Positions 9,395 through 20,559 of a stretch of 64,000 nucleotides of DNA are shown here, piece by piece. Below the pieces are notes generated by a model, which was not told where the DNA came from, did not search any database, and worked only from the letters and a program-made list of their open reading frames with translations. Origin of the DNA: Candidula unifasciata (taxonomy: Eukaryota > Mollusca > Gastropoda > Stylommatophora > Geomitridae); NCBI GenBank assembly GCA_905116865.2, contig CAJHNH020002700.1, positions 92,501 through 156,500 of the forward strand, given 5' to 3'. Made by a program: the position numbers and the translations under genes. Position 1 is the stretch's first letter. Each line of letters begins with the position of its first letter.

Positions 9395-10232
9395 ATTAGT
9401 TAGTTAGTCTTTTTTCTTGTGTCAAGTGCGGCACATAGGGCAGAGGTTATGACTCCCTATGCATGGCGGTTCATTGCAATCTGTTGTAGGTCTTGGATGT
9501 TTGAGTGGCCCATGAGCGAGCCTTCCCTGATGATAGTTCTACGTAGGGTTTCCCTTAGTCTTCCACGAGATCTTTTCCCCTGTGGTGTCCAAATGAGGGC
9601 TTGGTAAGGAAGTCTTGATTTATCCATTCTAAGGGCGTGGCCGACATAGTTCCAGCGGGGTTTTCGTATAAAATTAGACACATACTCTTGCCTGGATTCT
9701 TGCCTTATTTGTGTATTGGTTCGGAAATCTGACCATTTGAAATTTAGTATTCTTCTAAGGCATTTATTTTCAAAACTGTCTAATTTAGTGTCTAGAGTTT
9801 TCGTTGATTTCCAGCTCTCGCATCCATAGGTTAGTACTGGAATCACACAAGAATTGAAGATCTTGAGTTTTGTGTGTTTGCTAAGTGTCTTTGATTTCCA
9901 GATGTTGGACAGTTTATTGAAGGCACTAGATGCCAGTGCTATTCTAAATGGTATTTCTGGTGCCGTATCTCCTGTAGATGACATCTTGCTCCCAAGATAA
10001 GTGAAACTGTTGATTTTTTCATGGCTGTTGTTGTTCAGCGTGATATCAACTGAACTGTTGGTAAGGTCTAGAATTTTTGTTTTTGCGGTGTTAATTTGGA
10101 GTTCAATTTGTTCTGAGAAATTTTGGAGTCGATTGATTTTTTCTTGGGCGTCTGTGTGTTCTGAACTCAGGAGTGCTATGTCGTCGGCGAAGTCTAGGTC
10201 TTCTAGAATTTTGTCAACCCATGTAATAGAAC
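9395..10232 (-). pseudogene. LINE B copy 2: reverse transcriptase C-terminus
   Basis: Minus-strand fragment with the frame open from the 5' end near 10232 through FADDIALLSS, FTYLGSKMSS, VIPVLTYGCESW and WTPQGKRSRGRL down to a TAG at about 9457, where copy 1 has Trp (HAWRVM). It keeps the catalytic Asp pair that copy 1 has lost. It is truncated at the 5' side, so no endonuclease domain remains. Confidence 0.9.
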
Positions 10233-10382
10233 TGATAAGAACAATTATTTAAAATCTGTGGATTTGACACAATACCTTTGAGCTGACAAGACTTAAATAG
10301 CTACTGAGCTAACAAAACTCCTGAAACTAATTTTCTAATCGAATACAAGTATGACGCAGCAGAATTCAATTGATGGTTAGAA

Positions 10383-10752
10383 CAACGTTTCTCAACCTGG
10401 GGTTCACAACCATTTTGTGGATCGAATGATCCTTTCACGGGGGTCACCAAAGACAATAGGAAAATACATATTTACTGAAGTTATGAAGTAGCAATGAAAA
10501 TAATTGTATAGTTGGGGGTCACCACAACATAAGGAACTGTATTAACTCTTTGAGTCCCAGGGGATTTAGCATCACAGGCCCAAGGGGTAGTCAAGAGAAA
10601 CGTAAAATCGGTGCATCTTGCATTTATTGGGCTTGCACGTAGGAATCTATGAACGTATGATGCATTCCTTGGGACTCAAAGAGTTAAATGGTCGCCATAA
10701 CATGAGGAAATATATTAAAGGATTGTCGCATTAGGCAGGTTGAGAGCCACTG
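10383..10752. mobile_element. Non-autonomous hAT element, SPIN/OC1-like, copy 2
   Basis: Same element as 4263-4632, with the same 8-bp flanks (ggttagaa at 10375-10382, gtttagat at 10753-10760) and the same nested MITE. Confidence 0.8.
10542..10687. mobile_element. TTAA-flanked MITE nested in hAT copy 2
   Basis: TTAA at 10542-10545 and 10684-10687 border a 138-bp element with inverted ctctttgagtcccag ends. It is better preserved than copy 1, whose left end has ttc for tcc. Confidence 0.85.
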
Positions 10753-10770
10753 GTTTAGATTATAATGTAA

Positions 10771-10990
10771 ATGGAAGAGCAGCTTACTGAATTGTTAAGA
10801 AAGCTGGGTCCTCATGCTGGAGACCCAGGTTTGAATTCTCGGTAAGGTCATGGATTTGTTTCTGTTTGGGGCAAAAATAAAATAATAACCTGCCCAGTCC
10901 ATGGTGACAGCATCATGTGGCCCTAAATCCTCAGATTCAGACACCCCCCTCCCCCAAATCTACACTGAAAAAATGACAGATTCAGACTTT
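10771..10990 (+). mobile_element. tRNA-derived SINE, family A (duplicate)
   Basis: Duplicate of 4651-4880, with a shorter C-rich end. Confidence 0.75.
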
Positions 10991-11047
10991 AATGGCAGTT
11001 TTTATAATATAATAGGTTAACATAACATTAAAATACAATATAAGTAA

Positions 11048-12066
11048 AGGACCTTTTTCCATGCCTTAAGGTATATTGGGCATAAAGGGCTAGACATATA
11101 TTTAGCAGATCAGTCAGCACCACATTTGTAACATGGTCAACATCATCCCGGCCATACTTCCTAGGACTATATCTGCTACCCACTCAGGCTGATTCTACCA
11201 AGGTCAATTTTGAGAGAGAAAAAGGTCGGCTCCCCCAGGATCCAAATCCACGACCTACCAATCTTTAGACGATCCAAATCTACGACCTACCAATCTTTAG
11301 ACGATCCAAATCCACGACCTACCAATCTTTAGACGATCCAAATCCATGACCTACCAATCTTTAGACGATCCAAATCCACGACCTACCAATCTTTAGACGA
11401 TCCAAATCCACGACCTACCAATCTTTAGACGATCCAAATCCACGAACTACCAATCTTTAGACGATCCAAATCCACGACCTACCAATCTTAAGACGATCCA
11501 AATCCACGACCTACCAATCTTTAGACGATCCAAATCCACGACCTACCAATCTTTAGACGATCCAAATCCACGACCTACCAATCTTTAGACGATCCAAATC
11601 CACGAACTACCAATCTTTAGACGATCCAAATCCACGACCTACCAATCTTTAGACGATCCAAATCCACTACCTACCAATCTTTAGACGATCCAAATCCACG
11701 ACCTACCAATCTTTAGACGATCCAAATCCATGACCTACCAATCTTTAGACGATCCAAATCCACGACCTACCAATCTTTAGACGATCCAAATCCACGACCT
11801 ACCAATCTTTAGACGATCCAAATCCACGACCTACCAATCTTTAGACGATCCAAATCCACGAACTACCAATCTTTAGACGATCCAAATCCATGACCTACCA
11901 ATCTTTAGACGATCCAAATCCACGACCTACCAATCTTTAGACGATCCAAATCCACGACCTACCAATCTTTAGACGATCCAAATCCACGACCTACCAATCT
12001 TTAGACGATCCAAATCCACGACCTACCAATCTTTAGACGAGCATCTAACCGCTATATCTCTGCAGC
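11048..12066 (-). mobile_element. tRNA-derived SINE, family B, swollen by internal array
   Basis: Same insertion as 4945-5194. The body is at 11048-11238, the tRNA-like head at 12039-12066 (gagcatctaaccgctatatc on the + strand), and the 25-unit array lies between them. Confidence 0.85.
11239..12038. repeat. 32-bp minisatellite, 25 units
   Basis: The unit begins gatccaaatccacgacctac and ends caatctttagac. 800 bases equal exactly 25 units, with scattered single-base variants (for example cgaacta or catgacc). Copy 1 has a single unit. The unit spans the B-box-like part of the family B SINE head. Confidence 0.97.
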
Positions 12067-12123
12067 TCCAAAAAAACAAAATAAGGATTTAAGAAAAACT
12101 GTCCACAGATTAACAGTTGATTG

Positions 12124-12448
12124 CCCAGTAAATGTGTCCAATAGTGAGGGGAAAAAAGAGAGATCCAGGACAGATAAGGACATAAAAACAGGACAGGTAC
12201 TAACAGGACAAGGATATTATCCACACTGTTCTGGCTTTGTTGTGACACTAAACAGCTCTGTATAGTGCTTGGCGTTTCCAGATCCCCAAATAGGAACAAT
12301 ACAACTAGGATGTACATTTTTAGTCAGGTTTTTTTTTTTTCATTTGGATGTACTCAGTTACCCAGTGTTACTTTAAAGCTATTTTGTGTTGGCATTTTAA
12401 AATTAAAAAGAATAAGTGAATGACAAAATACTATAAATTTAGACTCAA
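12124..12448. other. Unassigned stretch
   Basis: No coding or repeat family recognised. Confidence 0.5.
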
Positions 12449-12685
12449 CTCATTCAGTCCCAGTCAACACACCATGCGTTTATTGATTACCCTGTACATG
12501 AAATGTCTTTTCCTAACATTTTACTCCCCAAGTAGTTGTTATAATAACCTGTAGTTACTTTAACCCTTTTGGTGCCTAATTGTGATTTATTTAACCCCTC
12601 TGGATCTAAACAACTATTACTGTAAGTGATAAATACTTAGGAATCAATGAGTTAAGTGATACCTGCCTGGGACTTAAAGAGTTAA
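12445..12685. mobile_element. Degraded TTAA-type MITE
   Basis: Inverted ends actcattcagtcccag and, on the right in reverse, actctttaagtcccagg resemble the MITE at 4422. TTAA is intact on the right (12682-12685) but TCAA on the left. Another TTAA-rich motif is inside, so the borders are uncertain. Confidence 0.35.
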
Positions 12686-13119
12686 AGTTAAAGATGAGAG
12701 GATTAGTGTCATTGCAGTTTCTTTAGCTCCAGTGGCAATCCTTAGGGTCTCAGTAAATATTGCGGTTATAAGCTGAACAGGCTAGTCCATCAAATGAACC
12801 CATAATCTTCACAGTGTGCAGCAGTTGGCTTAACCACTTCACTGTAGAGAACCCTAGTGTGTAACTTATGATGCTGTTGACAAAGCTTTTGTGTTTATAT
12901 GAAACATATAACAAGGTCAGGAAATGACAGTCTACTTAAGGCTGTTTAACTGTGCTTACTCAGGGGCCAACATTTTGAAAATAGGGATCAACATGGGCTT
13001 GAGACCCTAGCCCTAGCATAGAAAGATCATTATTACAATGCAATGGACGATGATCTGCGGGCCATTTGCTAGCCCTCCTTGGGCCGTCAGTTGAATACCG
13101 TTCATTGGACCTGTCAATA
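12686..13119. other. Unassigned stretch
   Basis: No coding or repeat family recognised. Confidence 0.5.
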
Positions 13120-13300
13120 GAAAGAGCAAACAAGGGCACTGTGAAACAGGAACATTAGAGGGAAAGCGAGGCAGGGATGACCAACCGAGAAGATGTTGGG
13201 CATTGTGTCATGGAGGATTACCAATATCAGCAATGAGAGACAATGGCAGTGAACAGGCATGATGACTGTGCCACACATACTAGACAGTAAGGAAAGGAAG
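13120..13300 (+). pseudogene. LINE C-terminal scrap
   Basis: The + strand encodes an EGKRGR tract and then GGLPISAMRDN, resembling the extreme C-terminus of non-LTR polyproteins. It is short and decayed. Confidence 0.4.
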
Positions 13301-13384
13301 ACATTCACATTGCTACCTACTACTGTAATTAAATAAAGCTTCACTTCTTCCTCTTCTTCTTCTCTTACACCTTGTACCTCATCA

Positions 13385-14260
13385 AAGTGTCGGGGGGAGA
13401 TGTAATGTTCGTTTATGAGCTCTGTCAAAAGCACTATTAAGACCGATGTTCATTTCTGTAAAGCTGTTCTTAATGCCATCACTCCATATTTTCCGAGGTC
13501 TTCCACTTGCTATATACTCATTGAAATGTTTTAGTGTGGCTCGCTGTGCCAGATAGTACCAGGGCATTCTTGTTAGGTGTCCAAACCACTTCACTTGTTG
13601 TTCTTAGATGACCAGTAAGACTGGCTTTATTCCTAGCATTCGTCTGATTTAATAATTTTGTATTCTGTCTTTCCTTGAAACTCCTGCAGCTCTTCTAAGG
13701 CATTTCATCTCTGTTGTCACAATTTTCGTTCATTGGAGGATGTAAGTGTCCACGTTTGGCATTGATAGCATAGTGTTGGCCAAAACCTAGTTCTGATAAG
13801 ATTCACTTTAGCACTTTGAGGTATTAGCTTGTGTGTCAACAGGGGAGATAGTTGCCCCATTACCTGATTAGCTTTGGCACATCTGAAGCTAATTTCTCTA
13901 TCCAGTTTTCCATCGGTTGTGAAAATTGCTCCTAAATACTTAAATTTATCTGTTTGTCTCAGGGTGTTGTTTTTTAATTGTATTTCTAAATTGTCTTCAT
14001 GTCTTCCTATCATCATTGTCTCTGTCTTCGTAGCGTTTATTTTCATATTATATTCTTCCCCTTGTTACTAATTTGATTTAGGTGGTTCTGTAGGCATTCT
14101 GTATTTTCTGCTATGAATACCTGGCCGTCGGCGAATAGTAATTCTGTAATATCTTCTTCATGATTAAAGTTTGTTTCGCTACATATGGTATCCATGTATG
14201 TTATAAAAAGAAGCGGTGATAGTACACAGCCCTGACGCACACCAGAGTTCACTATAAAAG
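13385..14260 (-). pseudogene. LINE C: reverse transcriptase, several frames
   Basis: The minus strand gives SGVRQGCVLSPLLF (about 14240), LLFADGQVF at the catalytic box (FADG instead of FADD), FKYLGAIFTTDGKLDREI, then MKWFGHLTRMPW and SGRPRKIW at the C-terminus. The frame changes at least twice. It differs from LINE A and B. A further scrap of similar type may lie at 27735-27880. Confidence 0.88.
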
Positions 14261-14359
14261 TTATAAAGCTTCACACAAACTTCAAATGAAATGTGTTTGT
14301 TCAATTTGTGTTTACCTAGTGAGCTTTTGGAAAGGGAGAGAAATCAAGTTCTACTTTAC

Positions 14360-14790
14360 CAAGAAGAAGAGAAAAGATGCTGGCATTGGATAGGACCCAC
14401 ATTGAGAAAATATGAGAACAATATAACTAGAATATCATTAGAGCCCACAGGAACATAGAAATTAAGGCAGAGGAGTGTTATTTAAAACAGCGAAACAGAA
14501 GGTGAACATGTTGGTAAAAGGCGGTGCCGTTGGATAGGACACACATTGAGAAAACCGGAGAACCACATAACTAGACTGTCTTTGCATTGGAACCCACAGG
14601 GGCATAGAAATAAAGGAAGGCCAGAAAACACATGGAGAAGAGAGCTGGAGAAGGAAGTTGGAAAGATAGGGAGGACATGGGGAGAGCTCCATGTAATAGC
14701 AAAGGATAGAACGACGGCGTAAGTTGGTTGAGGGCCTATGTTCCGTTGGGGGATAGAAAGGCAGAAGAAGAAGAAGAACTGCTTTCTTTC
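14360..14790 (+). pseudogene. LINE D C-terminus and 3' UTR, partly duplicated
   Basis: The + strand encodes RWIGHTLRKPENHITRLSL, then NPQGHRNKGRPENTWRREL and ends in a 3' UTR with a GAAGAAGAAG tail near 14762. A diverged repeat of the first part lies at 14360-14470. Relatives with GAA tails are at 42715-42950, and a reverse scrap at 33290-33420. Confidence 0.8.
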
Positions 14791-15354
14791 CTAAAAAAAA
14801 AGGTTTGGGTATTCACTATAAAGGGTTTATTTCTGCTGAGCCGATTTGTCTATACAATATGTCTAGCACTATACGCCAAATACGCCCAAGGCATGGAAAC
14901 AGGTTCTTTACTTTGCTAAAGAATTCATAGAAAGAGAATTTAACATGATTGTTTTAGGGAGGGAAAAAAGGGGCAAGTATTAATTAGCCCTGTTACACAT
15001 TTTCACTGCAGTTGGGGTTGGGGGGTCTCCTCTCCTCCCAATTGATTGGTGTCTGAGCTCCCACTTTTGGCACCTTTATTTCACATTCATTAATGGTAAT
15101 TGTGGGGGAAAGGTCATTACAGGCTGCACACTATACACTTTTTATATATTTCTTATTGTGGTTAGCCTGAAGTGAACTTAGTTGAATTCTGTCTCAGTTT
15201 ATCACTAGGTTGTGGTAAATACTTTTTTTCCATTTATCATAAGGTCAGGTCATACTTGCTCTGATGATTTCTGAATTGTAGCTTTTTAAATTAAGTAATT
15301 TTGCAGTGGGAATTAATTAAAAATGACGTGAAGCAATAGAATGTTGAATTAAGA
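14791..15354. other. Unassigned stretch
   Basis: No coding or repeat family recognised. Confidence 0.5.
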
Positions 15355-15700
15355 ATCAACATTACAGCTCTCGGGACATTTCTATAAGCACTCCAGTCCC
15401 CATCTTCAGCCGCAAGCAAAGAGTTCCAATTCCGATGTCACCAGAAACTGTCTCGCCTTTCCCTTGAGTGTTGAGCAAAGGCCAGATCCCCTGGTAACTC
15501 CTCGCAGCGCCATTCTCGTCAGACCATAATGATCTGGTTGTGTCCCCGCAGTGTTCACTCACAACATCTAACTTGTCATTCATAAGTTCACTTGGAAGTG
15601 ATGCTGAACTGGCCAGTCTGTCTGCCTGCTCATTTCCGGACACACCAGCATAACCTGGGGAAACAATCCAAAGGACGCTGTTAAGTAATAGATTCATGAC
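15355..15700 (-). pseudogene. LINE-type RNase H C-terminus
   Basis: The minus strand encodes WIVSPGYAGVSGNEQADRLA, the last motif of the RNase H domain found at the end of some non-LTR polyproteins (HAG.xGNE.AD.LA, here with Tyr for His), followed by a decayed C-terminal tail. One of at least five such pieces in the window. Confidence 0.85.
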
Positions 15701-16018
15701 GAAACAGCATGTTAACTCTTTCTATCCTGATCTAACCGTTATCTGTGTATCAAGAAACACATAATGTATTATTGCATGTTTCACAGTTAGTTTGAGCATA
15801 CTTAAAAAATCTGTTACAATGCAGCACAGTATATTCCTGTGTGAAAGCAATACAGTCATGCTTTTGTTATTGTCATTTTCTTATTCGATACCACACAACA
15901 AACTCTGCATTTATTGGTAATTCCTTGCATGATATGTTTTCTTAACATTCTCTGTTTCATCAATCTGCTAAGTTAACCCTTCTATTGTAATTGTCACCTA
16001 AACATTCTCTGTTCAATA
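15701..16018. other. Unassigned AT-rich stretch
   Basis: Contains two ttaac motifs (ttaactctttc at about 15711 and ttaacccttc at about 15973), perhaps ends of a decayed TTAA element. Nothing else is seen. Confidence 0.35.
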
Positions 16019-16385
16019 TTGGAAAGGTCACAGGTAATGAGCATACTTTGGATCTTTTCTCCAGGCCATGCCGGCGTGGTGGGTAATGAACAGGCAGACA
16101 GATTGGCTGGATCTGCACCATTGGGTGGTGAATTGATACAAGACAAGGCAATTGTGGTCAATGCCCTTTGGGAACAAGCAATAGAATCAGTAGAGAAAGA
16201 GGAGAGAATGAGGCACTTGGGTGTAACCAGAGGGTCTGGCCGGCTGACTACACTCAGAATAAAGGCAAGATAGACATTTAACCAGATTTTGACTGGTACC
16301 ATCAGTATTGGAACTCTGCGCTGGCTGCTGAAGATGAGGATGGGAATGCCTCAGATGCCGTGATGTCAATTCTTGACTCAACTCA
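16019..16385 (+). pseudogene. LINE-type RNase H C-terminus
   Basis: The + strand encodes WIFSPGHAGVVGNEQADRLA with the catalytic-site His and Asp kept, then a frame-broken tail. Just after it, cttgactcaactcaa is a probable 3' tail; the same ending follows other RNase H pieces. Confidence 0.85.
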
Positions 16386-17059
16386 AGTAACTACTACTTT
16401 AGATTACCTGAGTTAAAAAAAACCACTGTCTGTGACTTGAAAAGTTAATTTCATTTAATGCAGATCAGTCATACAATATTCTGGGACTACAGTGTTATCA
16501 TATTGTGGCACATACATTGGAATAAGTGTTAAAAATTAAACAAAGTGAAAAAAAATGGAAATCAGATTATCCCCTATTGTACATCTAATTTAATACAGTC
16601 AGTGTTAACAGACAATCCCTTATCCCTAAAATCTTGAGCTTTCATATTGCACAAGTTTCTCTGATAAATCTACTTTTTGCACTGGCCTCCACTTGTAACT
16701 AAAGGATCTCTTGAATCCACTGTTTAGTATAGTCAAACTTTGAGCCATAACAAATTTGCAGTTAACATTGCTTCCTATTCCTCTTCTTCATCTTCTTCTT
16801 TTCCTCATCCTGCTCCTTCTTTTGTAATCCTTCTTCTTCTTCTTCTTCTGTTTGCATTTATGTCAGTGTATGTTTTTGCTTGTATATGTATGTAGATGCA
16901 TGTGTGTATATATCATGTATGTCTGTATATGAGTTCGCATGTATGAGAACATAGGAGTATGTATAAGTGTGTGTGTGTGAGTGTGTACGATTGTGTACAC
17001 ATGATGTGTGTATGCATTATACTATAATTTATTTTTCTTTATTAAATCCATAACATGCA
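16386..17059. other. Unassigned stretch with simple repeats
   Basis: TTC-rich patches at 16780-16850 and TG-rich sequence at 16860-17000. No gene seen. Confidence 0.5.
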
Positions 17060-17345
17060 TTATTAATAACAGGTATTGGTACTCTGAAAAATGAGTCCTT
17101 AGAAGGGCCGAATGTCAGACGGGCCTGCGTGCCCAATTTGTAACCCTTTGAAAATAAAGTTTGTTCATTCGTTCGTTCTTCTTCTTCTTCTTCTTCTTCT
17201 TCTTCTTCTTCTTCTTCTTCTTCTTCTTCTCTCCTCCTCCTTTCTTCTCATCCCTTTCCACCTTCTCCCTCTCTTCCTTCTCATGTTTCTACTCCCTCTT
17301 CTCCTCCTTTTCTTGATTTACGAATTCTTTATAAGTGTAAGAAGT
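17060..17345 (+). mobile_element. Retroposon 3' end with (TTC)n tail
   Basis: A segment with AATAAAG (cctttgaaaataaagtttg) is followed by ttcattcgttcgttc and about 50 bases of TTC. It looks like the 3' end of a transcript-derived element. The family was not identified. Confidence 0.4.
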
Positions 17346-17879
17346 TGAACGTAATCATTATGGAAAATCTTTTTATTACCGAACATTTTTTTTGTTGCTG
17401 CCGCTAGAGGTGATGTTTCTGAAATGTTTTTCAAATATATCTGATTATCCTCCTTGGTGATAAATGATGTCATGCTAAAACATTCAGGATCATCACTTTA
17501 AGGTCTAGCATGTCCTATATATAATTGCTTTTTCTCGACCACATCTTAGCGTCATCTGCTTGTTATGTTGTAAATCAACACATCCTGCTAGTCTGTTGTG
17601 ACGCTATCTGTGACACCACGATTTAAATTTATTCTTATACTGCTACTTACGAAAATCCTGGAAGGCGAAATCCGTGTGCATGCGAGAAAGAGGTTAGCTA
17701 GTAGAACATACTGACTCATTCAGCTTTTAGACTAACACCACTGATAAAATATGTTAGGTGTTTTAAACCAATGTTTCTTTATATTGTTTTGTGTGTCTGG
17801 TTTACTTGTGCGGTCGACCAGAAGGAGGGGGGGGGGGGGGGGGTTGTTTCACGACCCATCTGACATCTAACTAAGGATG

Positions 17880-18055
17880 GTGATGACGTTCAACCCCACC
17901 AGGACATCACACCGAGCGATAAACACCCAGTGACACAAAGTGCCACCATTCGGATGAGGATCACCCGGGGACAGGTCCTAAAAACCTTGTTCAACCTAAA
18001 TGTTGGGTTATTTTAGGGCCGACAGCAACAGCCGGGATGGAGCTTTAAAAAAAAA
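17880..18055 (-). mobile_element. Retroposon family G
   Basis: Reads ccccaccaggacatcacac, gcgataaacacccag and ccgggatggagcttt on the + strand, so the element is on the minus strand. Confidence 0.8.
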
Positions 18056-18079
18056 AAAAATTACGTCCGACAGTTTATA

Positions 18080-18237
18080 TATCTAACTGAACCGGGAAGG
18101 CTAACCCGGTCAACAGAAATGCCCGCAGAAGTCGGATGTGTTGGCCGAAAGGTGCAAATATCGCAGCCATGCTGTAAACGGACACAACGCAATTACATCT
18201 TCGGATTAACGCAGAAGAAGAAGAAGAAGAAGATATC
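18080..18237 (+). mobile_element. (GAA)-tailed retroposon, family I
   Basis: Landmarks are aaggctaacccggtcaac, gttggccgaaaggtgcaaat and atgctgtaaacggacac, ending in a GAA repeat. Nearly identical copy at 26440; decayed copies at 45395 and 45815. Confidence 0.82.
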
Positions 18238-18565
18238 TAACTAAGCACAGAAACACAAATAAATACAGATAGCAGTTTACTTGTTATAAACGATGTCCTA
18301 AAATTAAAATGTTCAGCTAATGCGACATTTACTGCAACCTAGAGGTAATGGAATATGAAAAAATGGCTTTTTACTGACATAGCAGAAAAGTCTACGGTTT
18401 AGGAATTAGGAAAACTAAAGAAAACCATCAACTGACTTCTGTAACAGCAGGGTATCATTGTGACAACGTGAAAGCTATGTTTAACAACAGGTGACATTCC
18501 TGGTTGTCACTTCTATGTTCTAGATGCATTCGTGCATTCAGTGAAATTATCTCACAACACACACA
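18238..18565. other. Unassigned stretch
   Basis: No coding or repeat family recognised. Confidence 0.5.
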
Positions 18566-18570
18566 CACTT

Positions 18571-18627
<57 letters not shown>

Positions 18628-18686
18628 GTTCTAAATGCATTCAGTGAAAATATTTAACATCCATCTCCTCCCCCATCCCACGTTCA

Positions 18687-18723
<37 letters not shown>

Positions 18724-18735
18724 TCTCTCCCTCCC
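18566..18735. repeat. (CT)n microsatellites
   Basis: Two blocks of CT repeat (about 18566-18625 and 18687-18730) separated by a near-duplicate of gttctaaatgcattcagtga. A third block is at 19060-19100. Confidence 0.95.
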
Positions 18736-19057
18736 ACTGTTCTAAACGCATTTAGTGAAAATATCTCTAACGTCCCAACACCTCAAACCCTCCTCCCTTC
18801 GCCGCCCCCTAGTCACACGCACACATTGTCTCTGTTTCTCTCTCACTCACACACTATATATTTATCTATTTCTCATTCACACACCGCGGGCAAACACAAC
18901 TCTCTCTCTTGCCCTTTCTCTCTTTTTCAGTCTCTTCTTTCTGTCTCTGTTTTACTTTCTCCCTCCCACTTCTCCCTCGTTATCTTCCTTTTTTCAATCT
19001 CTGCCCCCCCCCCCCCACCGTTCCTCGCTTTTCGAGCTGTCTTTAATCTGTCTTTCT

Positions 19058-19059
<2 letters not shown>

Positions 19060-19100
<41 letters not shown>
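19060..19100. repeat. (CT)n microsatellite
   Basis: Twenty or so CT units. The surrounding pyrimidine-rich DNA (18755-19100) gives meaningless open frames. Confidence 0.95.
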
Positions 19101-19101
<1 letters not shown>

Positions 19102-19109
19102 GCCCCGCC

Positions 19110-20104
19110 CCATATTTCTATTTGATCCCTCCCAAGGCTATGTCAGTATATGTGCTCTTCAATTAGATTAGACGTGACTGTTAGGAGGCTCAGTAGTATA
19201 ATAGATACATACATTAATTACTCACACACTGCTTCTGGCTCATCTACAACAATTCTAGGGTTCTTGTTTCTGATCTTCTTACTTGTTATCTGTATCGACA
19301 TCTTAGCACACCGGTCCGACCCATTCGTGCATCGTCCTCATATGGCAGATGCCATATCAGCGTCTCCATACTCACCGCATTGACTGGCATACTTTCTTTC
19401 CTTGTCCCGCAACCGGTTTCTGTAGGCTTGCTTATTACCGATTTCTAGCCGGCGGTAACTGGTAGCTTACCTCTTTGTTTCAATGTTTCTGGAAACCAGC
19501 ACATTCAGTATGCTTGCCCTGTTCATGCTTCTTCACAGACTAATTACGACCACTGCTTTCTCTAGATAGCTGGTGCCCGGCCTTTGCTACGACCGAGTTT
19601 CGCGATAAATACATTCGCCGGGGCTACGACAAAGACGACTAGTCTGACAGCTCTTTCATTTCTGTTCACACCTACATTTCCCGGTATGTACAGAGATGAC
19701 AGTTTCTGGAGGCGGGTTTCTAGATGCTTCAGCCACTTCTAGTCGGAGTTGGCTGAAGAGTCCTGATTTTTTATCCCTTCTAGTCACTACTGCCGCCGTT
19801 CTTAGACATCCCATGTCCATAGTTACTAATCTTATTTTCTGGTTTGCTGTGAGTGACCATGTCTAACACTGGTAGCATAGGATGGGTTTGATATGCGTTG
19901 TATGGGATGTTTCTTTGTGTTGCTAGGTTGTCTTATGCTGTTAGAGGGTTGAATTCGGAGTGGGAGCTAGCTGTCCCAATTTTTGGTATTCTTTACGGAA
20001 TATGATGTTAATTTTTATCATCCATTTTGCCACCGTTGTTGAATATTTTTCCCGATATTTAAACTTAGTTGCCTGTTCGGTACCGAGGCACTCACTCTAC
20101 TTCT
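19110..20104. other. Unassigned region
   Basis: Nearly 1 kb with no recognisable gene or element. It could belong to the LINE whose ORF1 lies just to the right, but nothing shows this. Confidence 0.4.
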
Positions 20105-20300
20105 GTATTTAAAAAAAGGACAGTTTTCCACACCTTTAGACGTATAAGGCACATAGAGCTAGACCTATATTTTTTATAGAACAATCGGCACAAAATGGGT
20201 GATGTGGTCAGCATCCCGCCGACCGCCTCTACTTCCCGGGACTGCACCTGGTCTCATTCAAGGATGGGTTCGTTCGTTCGTTGGAAGAAAACAAAAATGA
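20105..20300 (-). mobile_element. tRNA-derived SINE, family B (headless)
   Basis: The body is recognised by agggcta-like landmarks (gagctagacctatattttt, gggtgatgtggtcagcatcc, cttcccgggactgcacc). The tRNA-like head is replaced by gttcgttcgttcgttgg. Confidence 0.75.
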
Positions 20301-20559
20301 CAAGCTGTGTCCTTTTTTTAACCGCCTGATGGCCTGTTTTATCAAGTACTGGTTATTTGCTATCTGAGCTTATGTTTGTTTCTTTTGTGGCGATGATTTT
20401 CGCCTGAGTTTTGTTTTGTTTCATTTGTTGCAACATGTCAGCGGCGTGGGCTTGTCGGGCGGCATGCAGTTTTTGGGATTGGAAATGGCAGTCCTGAAAA
20501 GGGTGGGAGTGAGACTGGTTGTTAATTCAGTCATGCCTGGCTGGTCAATCTAGTTGGCT

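Larger units (their letters stand above)
8598..12123. repeat. Segmental duplication, copy 2
   Basis: Same content as copy 1 but missing the 2.5 kb between its two matching blocks, with an extra 40 bases near 10261-10300 and a 25-unit expansion at 11239-12038. Sequence after 12123 differs from what follows the N gap in copy 1. Confidence 0.92.

Noticed and set aside
11239..12038. CRISPR-like array of direct repeats
   Set aside because: The 32-bp units are contiguous with no spacers, in a eukaryotic SINE. It is a minisatellite.
18755..19125. Overlapping Ser/Leu/Phe-rich ORFs
   Set aside because: Pyrimidine-rich simple sequence with CT repeats. No gene signal.
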